A DNA stretch of 38,402 bases, taken from Burkholderiales bacterium. GTDB lineage: Bacteria; Pseudomonadota; Gammaproteobacteria; Burkholderiales; Burkholderiaceae_C. Position numbers and translations under genes: made by a program. The notes below the pieces were generated by a model. The model ran no database searches. It was not told the DNA's origin and worked only from the letters and a program-made list of their open reading frames with translations. Every line of letters starts with the position of its first letter. Positions within the stretch are counted from its first letter, which is position 1. This document shows, in pieces, positions 15,356 to 24,701 of this stretch. The stretch covers positions 1-38,402 of the forward strand of contig CANHNO010000006.1 of the NCBI GenBank assembly GCA_947462065.1. Reading direction: 5' to 3'.

Positions 15356-17764
15356 ATGAAACGATTTACCGTCCGCAAGGTCGCCGTACTCGGTGCCGGT
15401 GTCATGGGTGCCCAGATCGCCGCCCACCTTGCCAATGTGCGGGTGCCGGTGGTGCTGTTCGACCTGCCGGCGCGTGAGGGCGCCAAGAATGGCGTGGTCA
15501 CCAAGGCGGTTGAGGGCCTGAAGAAGCTGAAGCCGGCACCGTTGGGCATCAACGACGATGCGGTGCTGATCGTCCAGGCCAACTACGAGGAGCACCTCGA
15601 ACAGCTGCGCGACTGCGACCTGATCGTTGAGGCGATCGCCGAGCGCATGGACTGGAAGCTCGATCTGTACACCAGGATCGCGCCGTTCGTTGCGCCCCAT
15701 GCGATCGTCGCCAGCAACACCTCGGGGCTGAGCATCACCCAGCTCGGCGCAGTGCTGCCAGCTGCCATACAGCCGCGCTTTTGCGGCATCCATTTCTTCA
15801 ACCCTCCGCGCTACATGGCGCTGGTCGAGCTGATCCCGACACCGCTCACACAGCCTGACATCCTTGACCAGCTCGAAGCCTTCGTGACCACGGCGCTCGG
15901 CAAGGGTGTGGTGCGCGCCAAGGACACGCCGAACTTCATCGCCAACCGTGTCGGCGTGGCGGGCATGCTGGCCGTGATGAAGGAGGCCGAGCTGTTCGGC
16001 CTGAGCTACGACGTGGTCGATGACCTGACCGGCAAGAAGCTCGGTCGCGCCAGTTCAGGCACCTTCCGCACCGCCGATGTGGTGGGCCTGGACACGCTGG
16101 CGCACGTGATCAAGACCCTGCAGGACAACCTCGGGCCTGAACAATCCAGCGACCCCTTCTTCGGCAGCTACGCAACGCCGCCTGTGCTCGCCACGCTGAT
16201 GGCCAAGGGCGCGCTGGGGCAGAAGACCGGTGCAGGTTTCTACAAGAAGGTCGGCAGGGACATCCTGCGGTTCGATACCACCAGCGGCGACTACGTGCCC
16301 GGCGGTGGCGTGGCCGACGAAACGGTCGCCCGCATCCTGAAGAAGCCGCCAGAAGAGCGGCTGCGGCTGCTGCGCGAATCGGGCCACCCGCAGGCACAGT
16401 TTCTGTGGGCAGTGCTGCGCGACAGCTTCCACTACAGCGCCGTGCATCTGGCTGACGTGGCCGAATGTGCCCGCGACATCGACTTCGCGATGCGCTGGGG
16501 CTTCGGCTTCACCCAGGGTCCGTTCGAGCTGTGGCAGGCCGCCGGCTGGACCCAGGTGACGCAATGGATCCAGGAAGACATCACGGCCGGCAAGGCGCTG
16601 TGTACAGCACCGCTGCCGACCTGGGTGCTCGAAGGCCCGGTCCCGGCCCACGGCGGCGTACATCACCCGATGGGGTCGTGGAGCGCGGCGCACATGCGCT
16701 GGGTCGCGCCGAGCACATTGCCGGTGTACCAGCGCCAGCACTTTCGTGAGGCAGTGTTCGGCTCTGGCGCGCCGGCCGCGCTCGAATCGGGCACCGAGCT
16801 GTTCAGGATCGACGGGTTGCGAGTGTGGACACTCGACGGCGAGGTGCTGATCGCAAGCATCACGTCCAAGCTGCACCTGATCAGCCCCGCCATCACCGAG
16901 GGGCTGGTGAAGGCGGTAGGCCTGGCTGAGGAAAGCTACAAGGGTCTGGTGATCTGGTCGCCCGACGATGTGTTTTCCGCCGGGGCCAACCTCGAAGCCC
17001 TGATGCCGGTGTTCATGACCATGGGCCCGAAGGGCATCGCCGTGGAGGAACAGAAACTGCAGGATGCGATGCTGCGCGTGCGTTACGCGACGGTGCCGGT
17101 GGTGGCGGCCATCCGAGGTCTGGCGCTTGGCGGTGGCTGTGAACTGGCCGTGCATTGCGCGAAACGGGTCGCGACAATGGAAAGCTATGTCGGACTGGTC
17201 GAGGTCGGTGTCGGTTTGATTCCTGGCGCCGGCGGGCTGACCTATGTGGCGCGCCGTGCCGCCGAGATGGCAGCGGCCGGCAATGCGAATGCCGATGTGC
17301 TGACTTTCCTGAAGGACGGTTTCACCACCGCTGCGATGGCCAAGGTCGGCACCAGCGCGATCGACAGCCGTCAACTCGGCTACCTGCTGTGGAGCGACGT
17401 CATCGTGCCGCACAAGGATGAACTGTTGTTCGTGGCGCTCACGCAGGCCAAGGCCTTGTTCGACAGCGGCTACCGGCCGCCGGCGAAGCGGCTGTTCCCG
17501 GTGGCCGGTCGCGATGGCTCCGCGACCATCAAGGCGCAGTTGGTCAATATGCGCGATGGCGGCTTCATCAGCGCACACGATTTCCACCTGGCTTCACTGA
17601 TCGCCGAGGTCTTGTGTGGCGGGGATGTCGACGCAGGATCGCTGGTCAGCGAGGACTACCTGATGTCACTGGAGCGGCAGCGTTTTTGCGGGCTTCTCAA
17701 GCACCCGAAAACGCAGGAGCGAATCATGGGGATGCTCAGTACCGGCAAGCCGGTCAGGAACTGA
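15356..17764 (+). CDS. 3-hydroxyacyl-CoA dehydrogenase / enoyl-CoA hydratase fusion (FadB/FadJ-type)
   Basis: An 802-residue bifunctional enzyme with dehydrogenase first and hydratase last, the reverse of E. coli FadB. The NAD-binding motif is VLGAGVMGAQIA (about 10-21); the active-site histidine is in CGIHFFNPPRYMALVE; TPNFIANRVG follows. The hydratase half has FSAGANLEAL (oxyanion region), LALGGGCELAVH and VEVGVGLIPGAGG with the two expected Glu residues. GGAG lies five bases before the ATG. With the upstream dehydrogenase it covers three of the four beta-oxidation steps; the thiolase is not nearby. Confidence 0.92.
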   Translation: MKRFTVRKVAVLGAGVMGAQIAAHLANVRVPVVLFDLPAREGAKNGVVTKAVEGLKKLKPAPLGINDDAVLIVQANYEEHLEQLRDCDLIVEAIAERMDWKLDLYTRIAPFVAPHAIVASNTSGLSITQLGAVLPAAIQPRFCGIHFFNPPRYMALVELIPTPLTQPDILDQLEAFVTTALGKGVVRAKDTPNFIANRVGVAGMLAVMKEAELFGLSYDVVDDLTGKKLGRASSGTFRTADVVGLDTLAHVIKTLQDNLGPEQSSDPFFGSYATPPVLATLMAKGALGQKTGAGFYKKVGRDILRFDTTSGDYVPGGGVADETVARILKKPPEERLRLLRESGHPQAQFLWAVLRDSFHYSAVHLADVAECARDIDFAMRWGFGFTQGPFELWQAAGWTQVTQWIQEDITAGKALCTAPLPTWVLEGPVPAHGGVHHPMGSWSAAHMRWVAPSTLPVYQRQHFREAVFGSGAPAALESGTELFRIDGLRVWTLDGEVLIASITSKLHLISPAITEGLVKAVGLAEESYKGLVIWSPDDVFSAGANLEALMPVFMTMGPKGIAVEEQKLQDAMLRVRYATVPVVAAIRGLALGGGCELAVHCAKRVATMESYVGLVEVGVGLIPGAGGLTYVARRAAEMAAAGNANADVLTFLKDGFTTAAMAKVGTSAIDSRQLGYLLWSDVIVPHKDELLFVALTQAKALFDSGYRPPAKRLFPVAGRDGSATIKAQLVNMRDGGFISAHDFHLASLIAEVLCGGDVDAGSLVSEDYLMSLERQRFCGLLKHPKTQERIMGMLSTGKPVRN

Positions 17765-17774
17765 TGCCGCAGGC

Positions 17775-17796
17775 GCCTGCCCTCTGCGGGGCAGGC
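17775..17796. terminator. Stem-loop between convergent genes
   Basis: A perfect 8-bp stem GCCTGCCC/GGGCAGGC with a 6-base loop lies between the convergent beta-oxidation and hslU genes. It has no T-tract on either side, so it would be a weak or Rho-assisted bidirectional terminator. Confidence 0.4.
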
Positions 17797-17812
17797 AGCC
17801 ACACTTTCACGA

Positions 17813-19159
17813 CTACAGGATGTAGCGCGACAGGTCTTCGTTGTCGGCCAGTTCGGCCAGCTTGGCATCGACCTCGGCTGCGCCGATCGTGATGGTCTGG
17901 CCGCTGCGGTTGGGTGCATCGAAGCTGACCTCGTCGAGCAGCCGCTCCATCACGGTAGCCAAGCGCCGTGCGCCAATGTTCTCGGTGCGCTCGTTGACGT
18001 CATAGGCGATCTGCGCGAGCCGGCGGATGCCGTCCGGTGAGATCTGCAAGCTGACGCCTTCGGTCGCCAGCAACGCCTGGTACTGCTTGACCAGACTCGC
18101 GTGCGTCTGCGTCAGGATGGCTTCGAAGTCGTCGACGCTCAGCGAGCTCAGCTCGACGCGGATCGGGAAGCGACCTTGCAACTCGGGAATCAGGTCACTG
18201 GGCTTGGCCAGGTGAAATGCACCCGAGGCGATGAACAGGATGTGATCGGTCTTGACGATGCCGTACTTGGTGCTGACCGAGGTGCCTTCGACCAGCGGCA
18301 ACAGGTCGCGCTGCACGCCTTGACGGGACACATCGGCGCCGCTGGTTTCGTTGCGTGAGGCCACTTTATCGATCTCGTCGAGGAAGACGATGCCGTTCTG
18401 CTCGGTCTGCAGCAGCGCGGCCGTCTTGATCTCTTCCTCGTTGACCAGCTTGGCCGCCTCGTCCTCGACCAACAGCAGTCGCGCCTCGCCAATCTTGAGC
18501 TTTCGCAACTTGCGCCTGGCCCCGCCCGCGCTGGCGAACAGACCCTGCAGTTGGTCGGCCATGTCTCCCATGCCGGCTGGGCCCATGATCCGGAGTTGCG
18601 GCTTGGGCTCAGCGAGATCGATCTCGATGTCCTTGTCGTCGAGCGTGCCTTCGCGCAGGCGCTTGCGCATCACCTGGCGAGCGGTGTTGTCGGCGGGCGC
18701 AGCGGCTGCCGAGGGATCGCCGCGCGGAGGCGGGGGCACCAGGATGTCGAGGATGCGATCTTCGGCGGCGTCCTCCGCTCGCGTGCGCTGGCGCAGCATT
18801 GCTGATTCACGCTGCTGCTTGACAGCCGTCTCGACGAGGTCGCGGATGATCGAATCGACATCCTTGCCGACGTAGCCGACCTCGGTGAACTTGGTCGCCT
18901 CGACCTTGATGAAGGGAGCGTCGGCCAGCCTTGCGAGGCGCCGCGCGATCTCGGTTTTGCCAACGCCGGTCGGGCCGATCATCAAGATGTTCTTGGGCGT
19001 GATCTCGCTGCGCAGCGGCTCGTCGACCTGCTGACGCCGCCAGCGGTTGCGCAACGCAATGGCCACCGCGCGCTTGGCGTCATGCTGGCCGACGATGTGG
19101 CGATCGAGCTCGGAGACGATCTCTTGCGGGGTCATGGTGCTGCTCATCAGCGTGCTCAT
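17813..19159 (-). CDS. hslU: HslU, ATPase subunit of the HslUV protease
   Basis: The 448-residue AAA+ unfoldase shows Walker [10 protein letters not shown], the pore-loop [14 protein letters not shown], Walker [11 protein letters not shown], and a C-terminus ending DLSRYIL, which docks into HslV. The I-domain between the Walker motifs includes a Pro/Ala-rich stretch ([15 protein letters not shown]). It unfolds protein substrates with ATP and feeds them to the HslV dodecamer. Its ATG overlaps the hslV stop by 4 bp. Two further Met residues lie within the first ten codons (MSTLMSSTM), so the start may be slightly shorter. Confidence 0.97.
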   Translation of the reverse strand: MSTLMSSTMTPQEIVSELDRHIVGQHDAKRAVAIALRNRWRRQQVDEPLRSEITPKNILMIGPTGVGKTEIARRLARLADAPFIKVEATKFTEVGYVGKDVDSIIRDLVETAVKQQRESAMLRQRTRAEDAAEDRILDILVPPPPRGDPSAAAAPADNTARQVMRKRLREGTLDDKDIEIDLAEPKPQLRIMGPAGMGDMADQLQGLFASAGGARRKLRKLKIGEARLLLVEDEAAKLVNEEEIKTAALLQTEQNGIVFLDEIDKVASRNETSGADVSRQGVQRDLLPLVEGTSVSTKYGIVKTDHILFIASGAFHLAKPSDLIPELQGRFPIRVELSSLSVDDFEAILTQTHASLVKQYQALLATEGVSLQISPDGIRRLAQIAYDVNERTENIGARRLATVMERLLDEVSFDAPNRSGQTITIGAAEVDAKLAELADNEDLSRYIL

Positions 19160-19710
19160 CCGAGGGTCTCGATGGTGTGGCTTTGATTGGTGTAGATGCA
19201 GATATCGCCCGCAATCTCGAGCGAGCGCTTGACCACGTCGTGAGGTGACAGCTCGGTGTGTGCGATCAGCGCACGAGCGGCGGCTTGCGCATAGGCACCG
19301 CCTGAGCCGATGGCAACGATGCCGTGCTCGGGTTCGAGCACGTCGCCGTTGCCGGTAATGATCAGCGAGGCAGTCGCGTCAGCCACCGCCAGCATCGCCT
19401 CCAGGCGGCGCAGCACGCGGTCGGTGCGCCAGTCGCGGGTCAGCTCAATGGCCGCCCGCACCAGATGGCCCTGGTGCTTTTCGAGCTTGGATTCGAAGCG
19501 CTCGAACAGCGTGAAGGCATCGGCTGTGGCACCGGCGAAACCGGCCAGCACCTGCTCGCGGTACAGCTTGCGCACCTTGCGGGCGGATGACTTGACGACG
19601 ATGTGGCCCAGCGTCACCTGCCCGTCACCGCCGAGCGCAACTTGTGCACCACGGCGAACGCTGACGATGGTGGTGCCGTGAAAGCTGGGCGGGGCGTGGG
19701 AGTTGTCCAT
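19156..19710 (-). CDS. hslV: HslV, proteasome-like peptidase subunit
   Basis: The 184-residue precursor has a short propeptide (12 residues) before TTIVSVRR, where the mature N-terminal Thr is the nucleophile. GGDGQVTLG, the internal [17 protein letters not shown] and [15 protein letters not shown] are family signatures. It forms the proteolytic double hexamer with HslU. The 4-bp overlap with hslU ensures coupled synthesis. Confidence 0.97.
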   Translation of the reverse strand: MDNSHAPPSFHGTTIVSVRRGAQVALGGDGQVTLGHIVVKSSARKVRKLYREQVLAGFAGATADAFTLFERFESKLEKHQGHLVRAAIELTRDWRTDRVLRRLEAMLAVADATASLIITGNGDVLEPEHGIVAIGSGGAYAQAAARALIAHTELSPHDVVKRSLEIAGDICIYTNQSHTIETLG

Positions 19711-19784
19711 GTGCTGGTGATGAGGGCGTTACCACCGATTTCAATGCCCGATGTGGCGCATTGAGCGGCGCAGAGAGCACTGGC

Positions 19785-21434
19785 TCAGACAGTACGAACC
19801 TTGACAGTTGCGTGCTCGTTGATGCCCATGGCACCAAAGAAAAGAGCCACAAGTCGGTGCGCGTCAACGAAGGTGACCGAACGGTTTTCGTCGCGCCGCG
19901 CCAGCACCCAGTTCAGCAGATCGCCGGCCGCGATGAAGTCGACACGGATCAACTTGGAACACGACACGCTGATCACGGGCGCCGCGCCCAGTTGCTCGGT
20001 CATCGATTGCAGCAGGGGACCGATGTCGCCGATCAACTGTCCAGACAAATCCACGCTCGAGACCTGCACCAGCAACGCATCTTCAAGCAGCTTGGACTCA
20101 ACGAAACCGGTCGACACCTCGCTGACCATCGACATCGACGGGGGCAGCGTGCTGCTCGCCGCACCGCTCAGCCTCACTCGACACTGGACGCGCTCCCACG
20201 ACGGCGGCGAGACTTCGTACGTCATGCAGTATTCAATGGCGGTTTCGTCGAATTGGTCGGGCCGGTTGGTCATGCGCAGCACGTCGAGGCGCAACTGCCA
20301 GTACACCGGGTCGGCATCACGGAGACCGCTGGGCGTGGCCTCGTGCAGGCAGTTCAGCAACGCATCGCCATGCAGCCAGCGCATGTCGAGCTTCTGCGGC
20401 ATCCAGCTGCGGAACAGATCGCTGAGCCGGGCGCACGCTTCGGCATCGATGCCGCGCAGCGCCGCCCAGTCGAACACCCAAGGCAGCGGCAACTGCAGCG
20501 TCTGCGAGCGCAGTCGCGACACCGCCTCGGCATCGATCCACTCCGGGCTGGACCAGCCCACCTGCCCATCGATGCGGCTGCGCGGCTGGCGCTCTTCGCT
20601 GACGGCCTCAGCGACGCGCTGCGGCATCGAAAACCACTGTGGCGCCGACCAGCCGAACTGCTGGGCGTAGTCGAGGGCCAGGCTCTCGAACTTGGGGAGT
20701 TGCCCGGTCGCCCGGTGCATGTCGAAGAGCGCCAGCCAGGTTTCAGCATGCTGCGCGCGTGCGCCATGCGGCTGGATCAATTGGGTGAGCGACTGTTCGC
20801 AGAGGTCGAAATCGGCATTCGCGAAGGCGATCACGGCCTCGTCAAGTTCGGGGTCGTGCGCCAGTTCGTTGTTGGCGTCGACCGCCGCGAAGGACTTGTC
20901 GAAGGAGGAACCGCTCGCCTCGTTGCTGAAAGACAAGCCCGCGACATAGGGTGGTGTCGAATCGGCGGCATCGGTTCGCTGCACTTCCGCGTACGCGGAG
21001 TCTCCCAGCGGCGCCGCCTGCGTAGGCGCAGCATAGAACTCGGGCGGTCGGCGCAGAGCACTCACCTGGCTGTTGCCGACCATTTGCTGCTCGATCGCGT
21101 CGATCTTCGCTTTCATGCCGGGGCCAGAGCGCGCCTCGCTGTCGCGCAGACGAGGCACCGAATCGCCGCCCATCGCCGAGGAACCGCCGAGTGCAGCGAG
21201 TTGCTCGGGCGTCAGCCCGTCTCGGCGAACCTTGCGCAGCATGTCGAACTCGCGCTTGCGCACGAAATCATTGCGCCGCTTGCGCTCGATCATGGCCTTG
21301 AGTTCGGACTTGGCGAGCTCGTTTTCGATCGATCCAGGTGCGGGTTGCCCCAATTCGCTCCACTCGGTGGACGGATTGGCAACGAACTTCACGACCTTGC
21401 GGAAGAAGCTCGTCGTGTCTTTGGGATCCGCCAT
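19785..21434 (-). CDS. STAS-domain protein of unknown function, 549 aa
   Basis: Not a characterised gene. The N-terminus (about 1-100) is charged and helical (FFRKVVKFVANPSTEW, then an alternating Lys/Arg/Glu stretch). The middle is a long, tryptophan-rich region of perhaps repeated helices (HAETWLALFDMHRATGQLPKFESLALDYAQQFG resembles a tetratricopeptide-like pair). The C-terminal ~110 residues (LLVQVSSVDLSGQLIGDIGPLL ... VSCSKLIRVDFIAAGDLLNWV) look like a STAS domain, as in anti-sigma antagonists and Mla/MlaB-like proteins. It lies between the dksA-like gene and hslV. A regulatory or scaffold role is inference. Confidence 0.7.
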   Translation of the reverse strand: MADPKDTTSFFRKVVKFVANPSTEWSELGQPAPGSIENELAKSELKAMIERKRRNDFVRKREFDMLRKVRRDGLTPEQLAALGGSSAMGGDSVPRLRDSEARSGPGMKAKIDAIEQQMVGNSQVSALRRPPEFYAAPTQAAPLGDSAYAEVQRTDAADSTPPYVAGLSFSNEASGSSFDKSFAAVDANNELAHDPELDEAVIAFANADFDLCEQSLTQLIQPHGARAQHAETWLALFDMHRATGQLPKFESLALDYAQQFGWSAPQWFSMPQRVAEAVSEERQPRSRIDGQVGWSSPEWIDAEAVSRLRSQTLQLPLPWVFDWAALRGIDAEACARLSDLFRSWMPQKLDMRWLHGDALLNCLHEATPSGLRDADPVYWQLRLDVLRMTNRPDQFDETAIEYCMTYEVSPPSWERVQCRVRLSGAASSTLPPSMSMVSEVSTGFVESKLLEDALLVQVSSVDLSGQLIGDIGPLLQSMTEQLGAAPVISVSCSKLIRVDFIAAGDLLNWVLARRDENRSVTFVDAHRLVALFFGAMGINEHATVKVRTV

Positions 21435-21467
21435 GGCGTCAATGAATGATGGGGAACGCTTGATCGA

Positions 21468-22457
21468 TCAGTCGCCGAACATCTTCTGTTTCAACTCTCT
21501 GCGCTGTTGCGCTTCGAGAGACAAGGTGGCTGTTGGTCGTGCAATCAAGCGACCCAGACCGATCGGCTCTCCCGTTTCATCGCAAAAACCGTACTCACCG
21601 CTTTCGACGCGATTGAGCGATTGCGCGATCTTCTTGAGCAGCTTGCGCTCGCGGTCACGGGTGCGCAATTCGAGCGCATGCTCCTCCTCGATCGTGGCAC
21701 GGTCGGCCGGATCGGGCACGATGGAGGTGTCTTCGCGCAGGTGCTCTGTTGTTTCGCCTGCATTGCTGAGCAGGTCGTCCTTCAGCTTCTTCAGCGTGGC
21801 ACGGAAGAAGTCGAGTTGCTTCTCGTTCATGTACTCGCTGTCGGGCATGGCCAGCACTTCGGCTTCGGTCAGGTCCTTGCCTGCCTTGGTCTTCCAGGCG
21901 TTCGCCAGCTTCGGATCGGCCTTCGGGGCGATGCGCGGCGTGTCTACGCCGAGATTGTTCATCTGCCTGGTCGGCGGGCGTGGCGGCGCGAAACGATCGG
22001 CAAAGCGCGATGTCGGAGGGGGCAGCGGCGCGGTCGGCATCGGCGCGCCGTAACGAGACTTGGCCGCCGATTTGGCACGCGGTGCCTTGGCGGGCGCGGG
22101 CGACACAACTGCAGTGTCGGCGGGGGCCGGCACCTTGGGCACGGCGGTCTCGTTCACAGCGTCCTGGGGGAGAGTTTTCAGCATCGGTTTGGGAACAGGT
22201 TTTCCAGCGGCTGCAGCGGGTTTCACCGCTTTGACCGGAGCAACTTTGGGAACGGGCGAGACTGGCGCGGGTTTAGGCGCCGGGGTGGTGGTCTTCTTGG
22301 GCGGCGCGGCTTTCTTGGCCGGCGGAAGTGACTTCTTGGCGGGTGGGGATGCCTTCTCAGGTGGCGCTGACTTCACCGACGCCGACGCTGTGGCCTTCTT
22401 CTTGAGCGCGGGGGCGGGACGCGCGGCAGGCGTGGACTTGGCCGGGGATCGGGTCAC
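21468..22457 (-). CDS. DksA/TraR-family protein with long Ala/Pro/Lys-rich N-terminus
   Basis: The C-terminal ~130 residues are DksA-like: a coiled-coil region with DPADRATIEEEHALELRTRDRERK and a globular tail GEYGFCDETGEPIGLGRLIARPTA. Only one of the four zinc-finger cysteines is present; the others are replaced (DETG, LSLEAQ), as in non-zinc DksA forms. About the first 200 residues are low-complexity Ala/Pro/Lys, strongly basic and probably disordered. The start is GTG at 22457 with GAGGAG seven bases upstream. DksA binds the RNA polymerase secondary channel and works with ppGpp. Lacking the zinc site, it could act when zinc is scarce or under oxidation, which fits the CobW-type gene just upstream. 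Confidence 0.85.
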   Translation of the reverse strand: MTRSPAKSTPAARPAPALKKKATASASVKSAPPEKASPPAKKSLPPAKKAAPPKKTTTPAPKPAPVSPVPKVAPVKAVKPAAAAGKPVPKPMLKTLPQDAVNETAVPKVPAPADTAVVSPAPAKAPRAKSAAKSRYGAPMPTAPLPPPTSRFADRFAPPRPPTRQMNNLGVDTPRIAPKADPKLANAWKTKAGKDLTEAEVLAMPDSEYMNEKQLDFFRATLKKLKDDLLSNAGETTEHLREDTSIVPDPADRATIEEEHALELRTRDRERKLLKKIAQSLNRVESGEYGFCDETGEPIGLGRLIARPTATLSLEAQQRRELKQKMFGD

Positions 22458-22524
22458 AGGGTTCTCCTCGCAGCGGGTTCATACCGCCAAGGCGCGAAAC
22501 GAGCGCCGCTTTGGCACCACGACG

Positions 22525-22546
22525 TTGCGATCCATGGGAATCGCAA
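22525..22546. promoter_or_regulatory. Imperfect palindrome upstream of the dksA-like gene
   Basis: TTGCGAT (22525-22531) and ATCGCAA (22540-22546) form a 7-bp inverted repeat around a CCATGG core, 68 bp upstream of the GTG start. This is a plausible operator, but no regulator can be named. Confidence 0.25.
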
Positions 22547-22588
22547 AGCGCGGCGGATTGTAGCCACGCCGGCGCGCGCCAAGCGACA

Positions 22589-23653
22589 TCAGACTAGGCA
22601 TTGCTCCAGGCCCTGAACAAATATGTCTCGCGGCAGGTCGATGCCGATGAAGACCATCTTGCTGTTCTTCTTCTCGCCTGGCGCCCAAGCTGGACCTAAA
22701 TCGCTGCCCATCAACTGGTGCACGCCCTGAAAGATCACCTTCTTCGTAGAACCCTTCATGAACAACACTCCCTTGTAGCGCAGCAGCTTCGGGCCATAGA
22801 CCTGCACGATCGACGCCAAAAAGTCTTCCAGCTTCGCCGGATTGAATGCCTTGTCCGATCGAAACACAAATGACTTCACATCGTCGTCGTGGACATGGTG
22901 GCTGGGGTGATCGCAGTGCTCGCCATGCTCATGATCGTGGTCATGGTGCGCATGGTCGTGCCCGTGGGCGTCGGCGTTCAGGAAATCCGGGTCGATGTCG
23001 AGCTTGGCGTTCAGGTTGAAGCCGCGCAGGTCGAACACGTTGGCAATCGGCACCTCGCCGAAATGCACACGGCTTTGGGGCGCGCGCGGGTTCATGTGCT
23101 TGATGCGGTGGGACAGCGCGTCGACAGCAGCCTCGTCCACCAGATCGGACTTGCTGATGAAAATCTTGTCGGCGAAGCCGATCTGGCGTCGCGCCTCCTG
23201 CCGGTCGTTGAGTTGCTGCTCGCCGTGTTTGGCATCGACCAGTGTCAGGATGGAGTCCAGAACGTAGCACTCAGCGATCTCGTCGTCCATGAAGAACGTT
23301 TGCGCCACCGGTCCGGGGTCAGCCAGGCCAGTGGTCTCGATCACCACCCGGTCAAACTGCAGTTCGCCCTTGCGCTTCTTCTCGGCCAGGTCGGCCAGGG
23401 TGGTGCGCAAATCTTCGCGGATAGAGCAGCACACGCAGCCGTTGTTCAGCTGGATGATCTGCTCCTTGGAATCCTGCACCAGGATCTCGTTGTCGATATT
23501 CTCGTCACCGAACTCGTTTTCGATCACCGCGATCTTCTGGCCGTGTGCTTCGCTCAGCACGCGCTTGAGCAAGGTCGTCTTGCCCGAGCCGAGAAAGCCG
23601 GTCAGGATCGTGGCGGGGATGAGGGCATTGGCGGTAGCGGGGGTGGTAACCAT
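22589..23653 (-). CDS. CobW-family GTPase / metal chaperone (G3E, COG0523)
   Basis: The start at 23653 (MVTTPATANALIPATILTG) fits the family; a longer reading to 23716 is less likely. Features are Walker A GFLGSGKTT, GEF-type ENEFGDENID, the metal-binding CxCC motif GCVCCSIR, and DRVVIETTGLADP and ISKSDLVDE of the G domain. A His-rich loop (about 235-265, over ten His) is followed by the CobW_C domain. Such proteins deliver Zn2+ or another transition metal to client enzymes. Its position beside a DksA-like protein lacking zinc cysteines suggests a metal link, though no Zur site was found. It is divergent from corC. Confidence 0.9.
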   Translation of the reverse strand: MVTTPATANALIPATILTGFLGSGKTTLLKRVLSEAHGQKIAVIENEFGDENIDNEILVQDSKEQIIQLNNGCVCCSIREDLRTTLADLAEKKRKGELQFDRVVIETTGLADPGPVAQTFFMDDEIAECYVLDSILTLVDAKHGEQQLNDRQEARRQIGFADKIFISKSDLVDEAAVDALSHRIKHMNPRAPQSRVHFGEVPIANVFDLRGFNLNAKLDIDPDFLNADAHGHDHAHHDHDHEHGEHCDHPSHHVHDDDVKSFVFRSDKAFNPAKLEDFLASIVQVYGPKLLRYKGVLFMKGSTKKVIFQGVHQLMGSDLGPAWAPGEKKNSKMVFIGIDLPRDIFVQGLEQCLV

Positions 23654-23792
23654 CGGGCGGATGTCCTGCGAAATTGGAACTGTGGGGCTTGCGATTGGTA
23701 TGTGGGGCCAATGCACAACCCTTCAAGCTAACACACTTGTCAACGGCGCTTCGGGTAAGCTGTGCTTGTGATTCACTTTTCGCCCCGGCGCG

Positions 23793-24701
23793 ATGTCTGA
23801 CCCTTACCCGGCGCACACCGCCTCCACACCACGTGTCAAGAATTCTGCGCGCCGTCTTGACATTGTCGACAAGCGCAACCTGTTTCAGCGTCTCATCGAA
23901 TTCATCTCGCCGGGCGTCGATTCGCGCGACGAGCTGATCGAGGCACTGGCCGATGCCGAACACCGCGAGCTGATCGCGCCAGAGTCGCGGATGATGCTCG
24001 AGGGCGTGATCCGCATGGCGGACATGACTGCTGGCGACGTGATGGTCGCTGCGCCGCGCATGGATCACCTCGACATCGACGCCCCCTATGACGAGCTGCT
24101 TCATCTGGTCATAGACACCGCCCATTCGCGGTTTCCGGTCTACGAAGGCCAACGCGACAACATCATCGGCATCCTGATGGCCAAGGATCTGCTGAAGCTG
24201 CAGCGCTCCCCAGACCTGAACCTGCGCACGCTGCTGCGCCCGACGGTGTTCGTGCCCGAATCGAAGGGTCTCAACGAGTTGCTGCGCGACTTCCGCGCGA
24301 ACCGCAACCACCTGGCGATCGTCATCGACGAATTCGGCAACACCGCCGGGTTGATCACCATCGAAGACGTACTCGAAGAGATCGTCGGCGAAATCGAGGA
24401 CGAATTCGACGACAAGGACGGCGAATCCAGCGTCTACACACTGGCTGATGGCAGCCACCGCGTCGCGGGCGACGCCGAGATCAGCGCCGTGAACGAATCC
24501 TTCGGCGCCCAGCTGCCACAGGACAGCTTCGACACCATCGGCGGGCTGATCGCGCACGAGCTGGGACGCGTGCCGCGCCGAGGCGAGGCGGTCGCGATGG
24601 GCGGGCTGTTGTTCACCGTGATGCTCACGCGCGGCGGTGCGGTGCGCTGGTTCAAGGTCACCCGCGCGCCCGAACCTGCTGTCGAACCCGACGACGCTTG
24701 A
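23793..24701 (+). CDS. corC: CorC/HlyC-type transporter-associated CBS protein
   Basis: The 302-residue soluble protein has two CBS domains (VMVAAPRMDHLDID ... RFPVYEGQRDNIIGIL, and VFVPESKGLNELL ... FGNTAGLITIEDVLEEIVGEIEDEFD) and a C-terminal CorC_HlyC (transporter-associated) domain with a FDTIGGLIAHELGRVPRRGE motif. It matches YbeX/CorC, involved in Mg2+/Co2+ efflux and linked to ribosome metabolism. Its stop overlaps the lnt start by one base (TGATG), the usual order of the ybeX-lnt pair. Confidence 0.93.
   Translation: MSDPYPAHTASTPRVKNSARRLDIVDKRNLFQRLIEFISPGVDSRDELIEALADAEHRELIAPESRMMLEGVIRMADMTAGDVMVAAPRMDHLDIDAPYDELLHLVIDTAHSRFPVYEGQRDNIIGILMAKDLLKLQRSPDLNLRTLLRPTVFVPESKGLNELLRDFRANRNHLAIVIDEFGNTAGLITIEDVLEEIVGEIEDEFDDKDGESSVYTLADGSHRVAGDAEISAVNESFGAQLPQDSFDTIGGLIAHELGRVPRRGEAVAMGGLLFTVMLTRGGAVRWFKVTRAPEPAVEPDDA

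Noticed and set aside
16055-17587. 510-residue minus-strand frame opposite the beta-oxidation fusion
   Set aside because: Typical GC-rich antisense shadow; no domain seen.
19761-21449. 562-residue plus-strand frame opposite the STAS gene
   Set aside because: Antisense frame with His/Arg/Gln-rich shadow composition and no motif; the minus-strand protein has family features.
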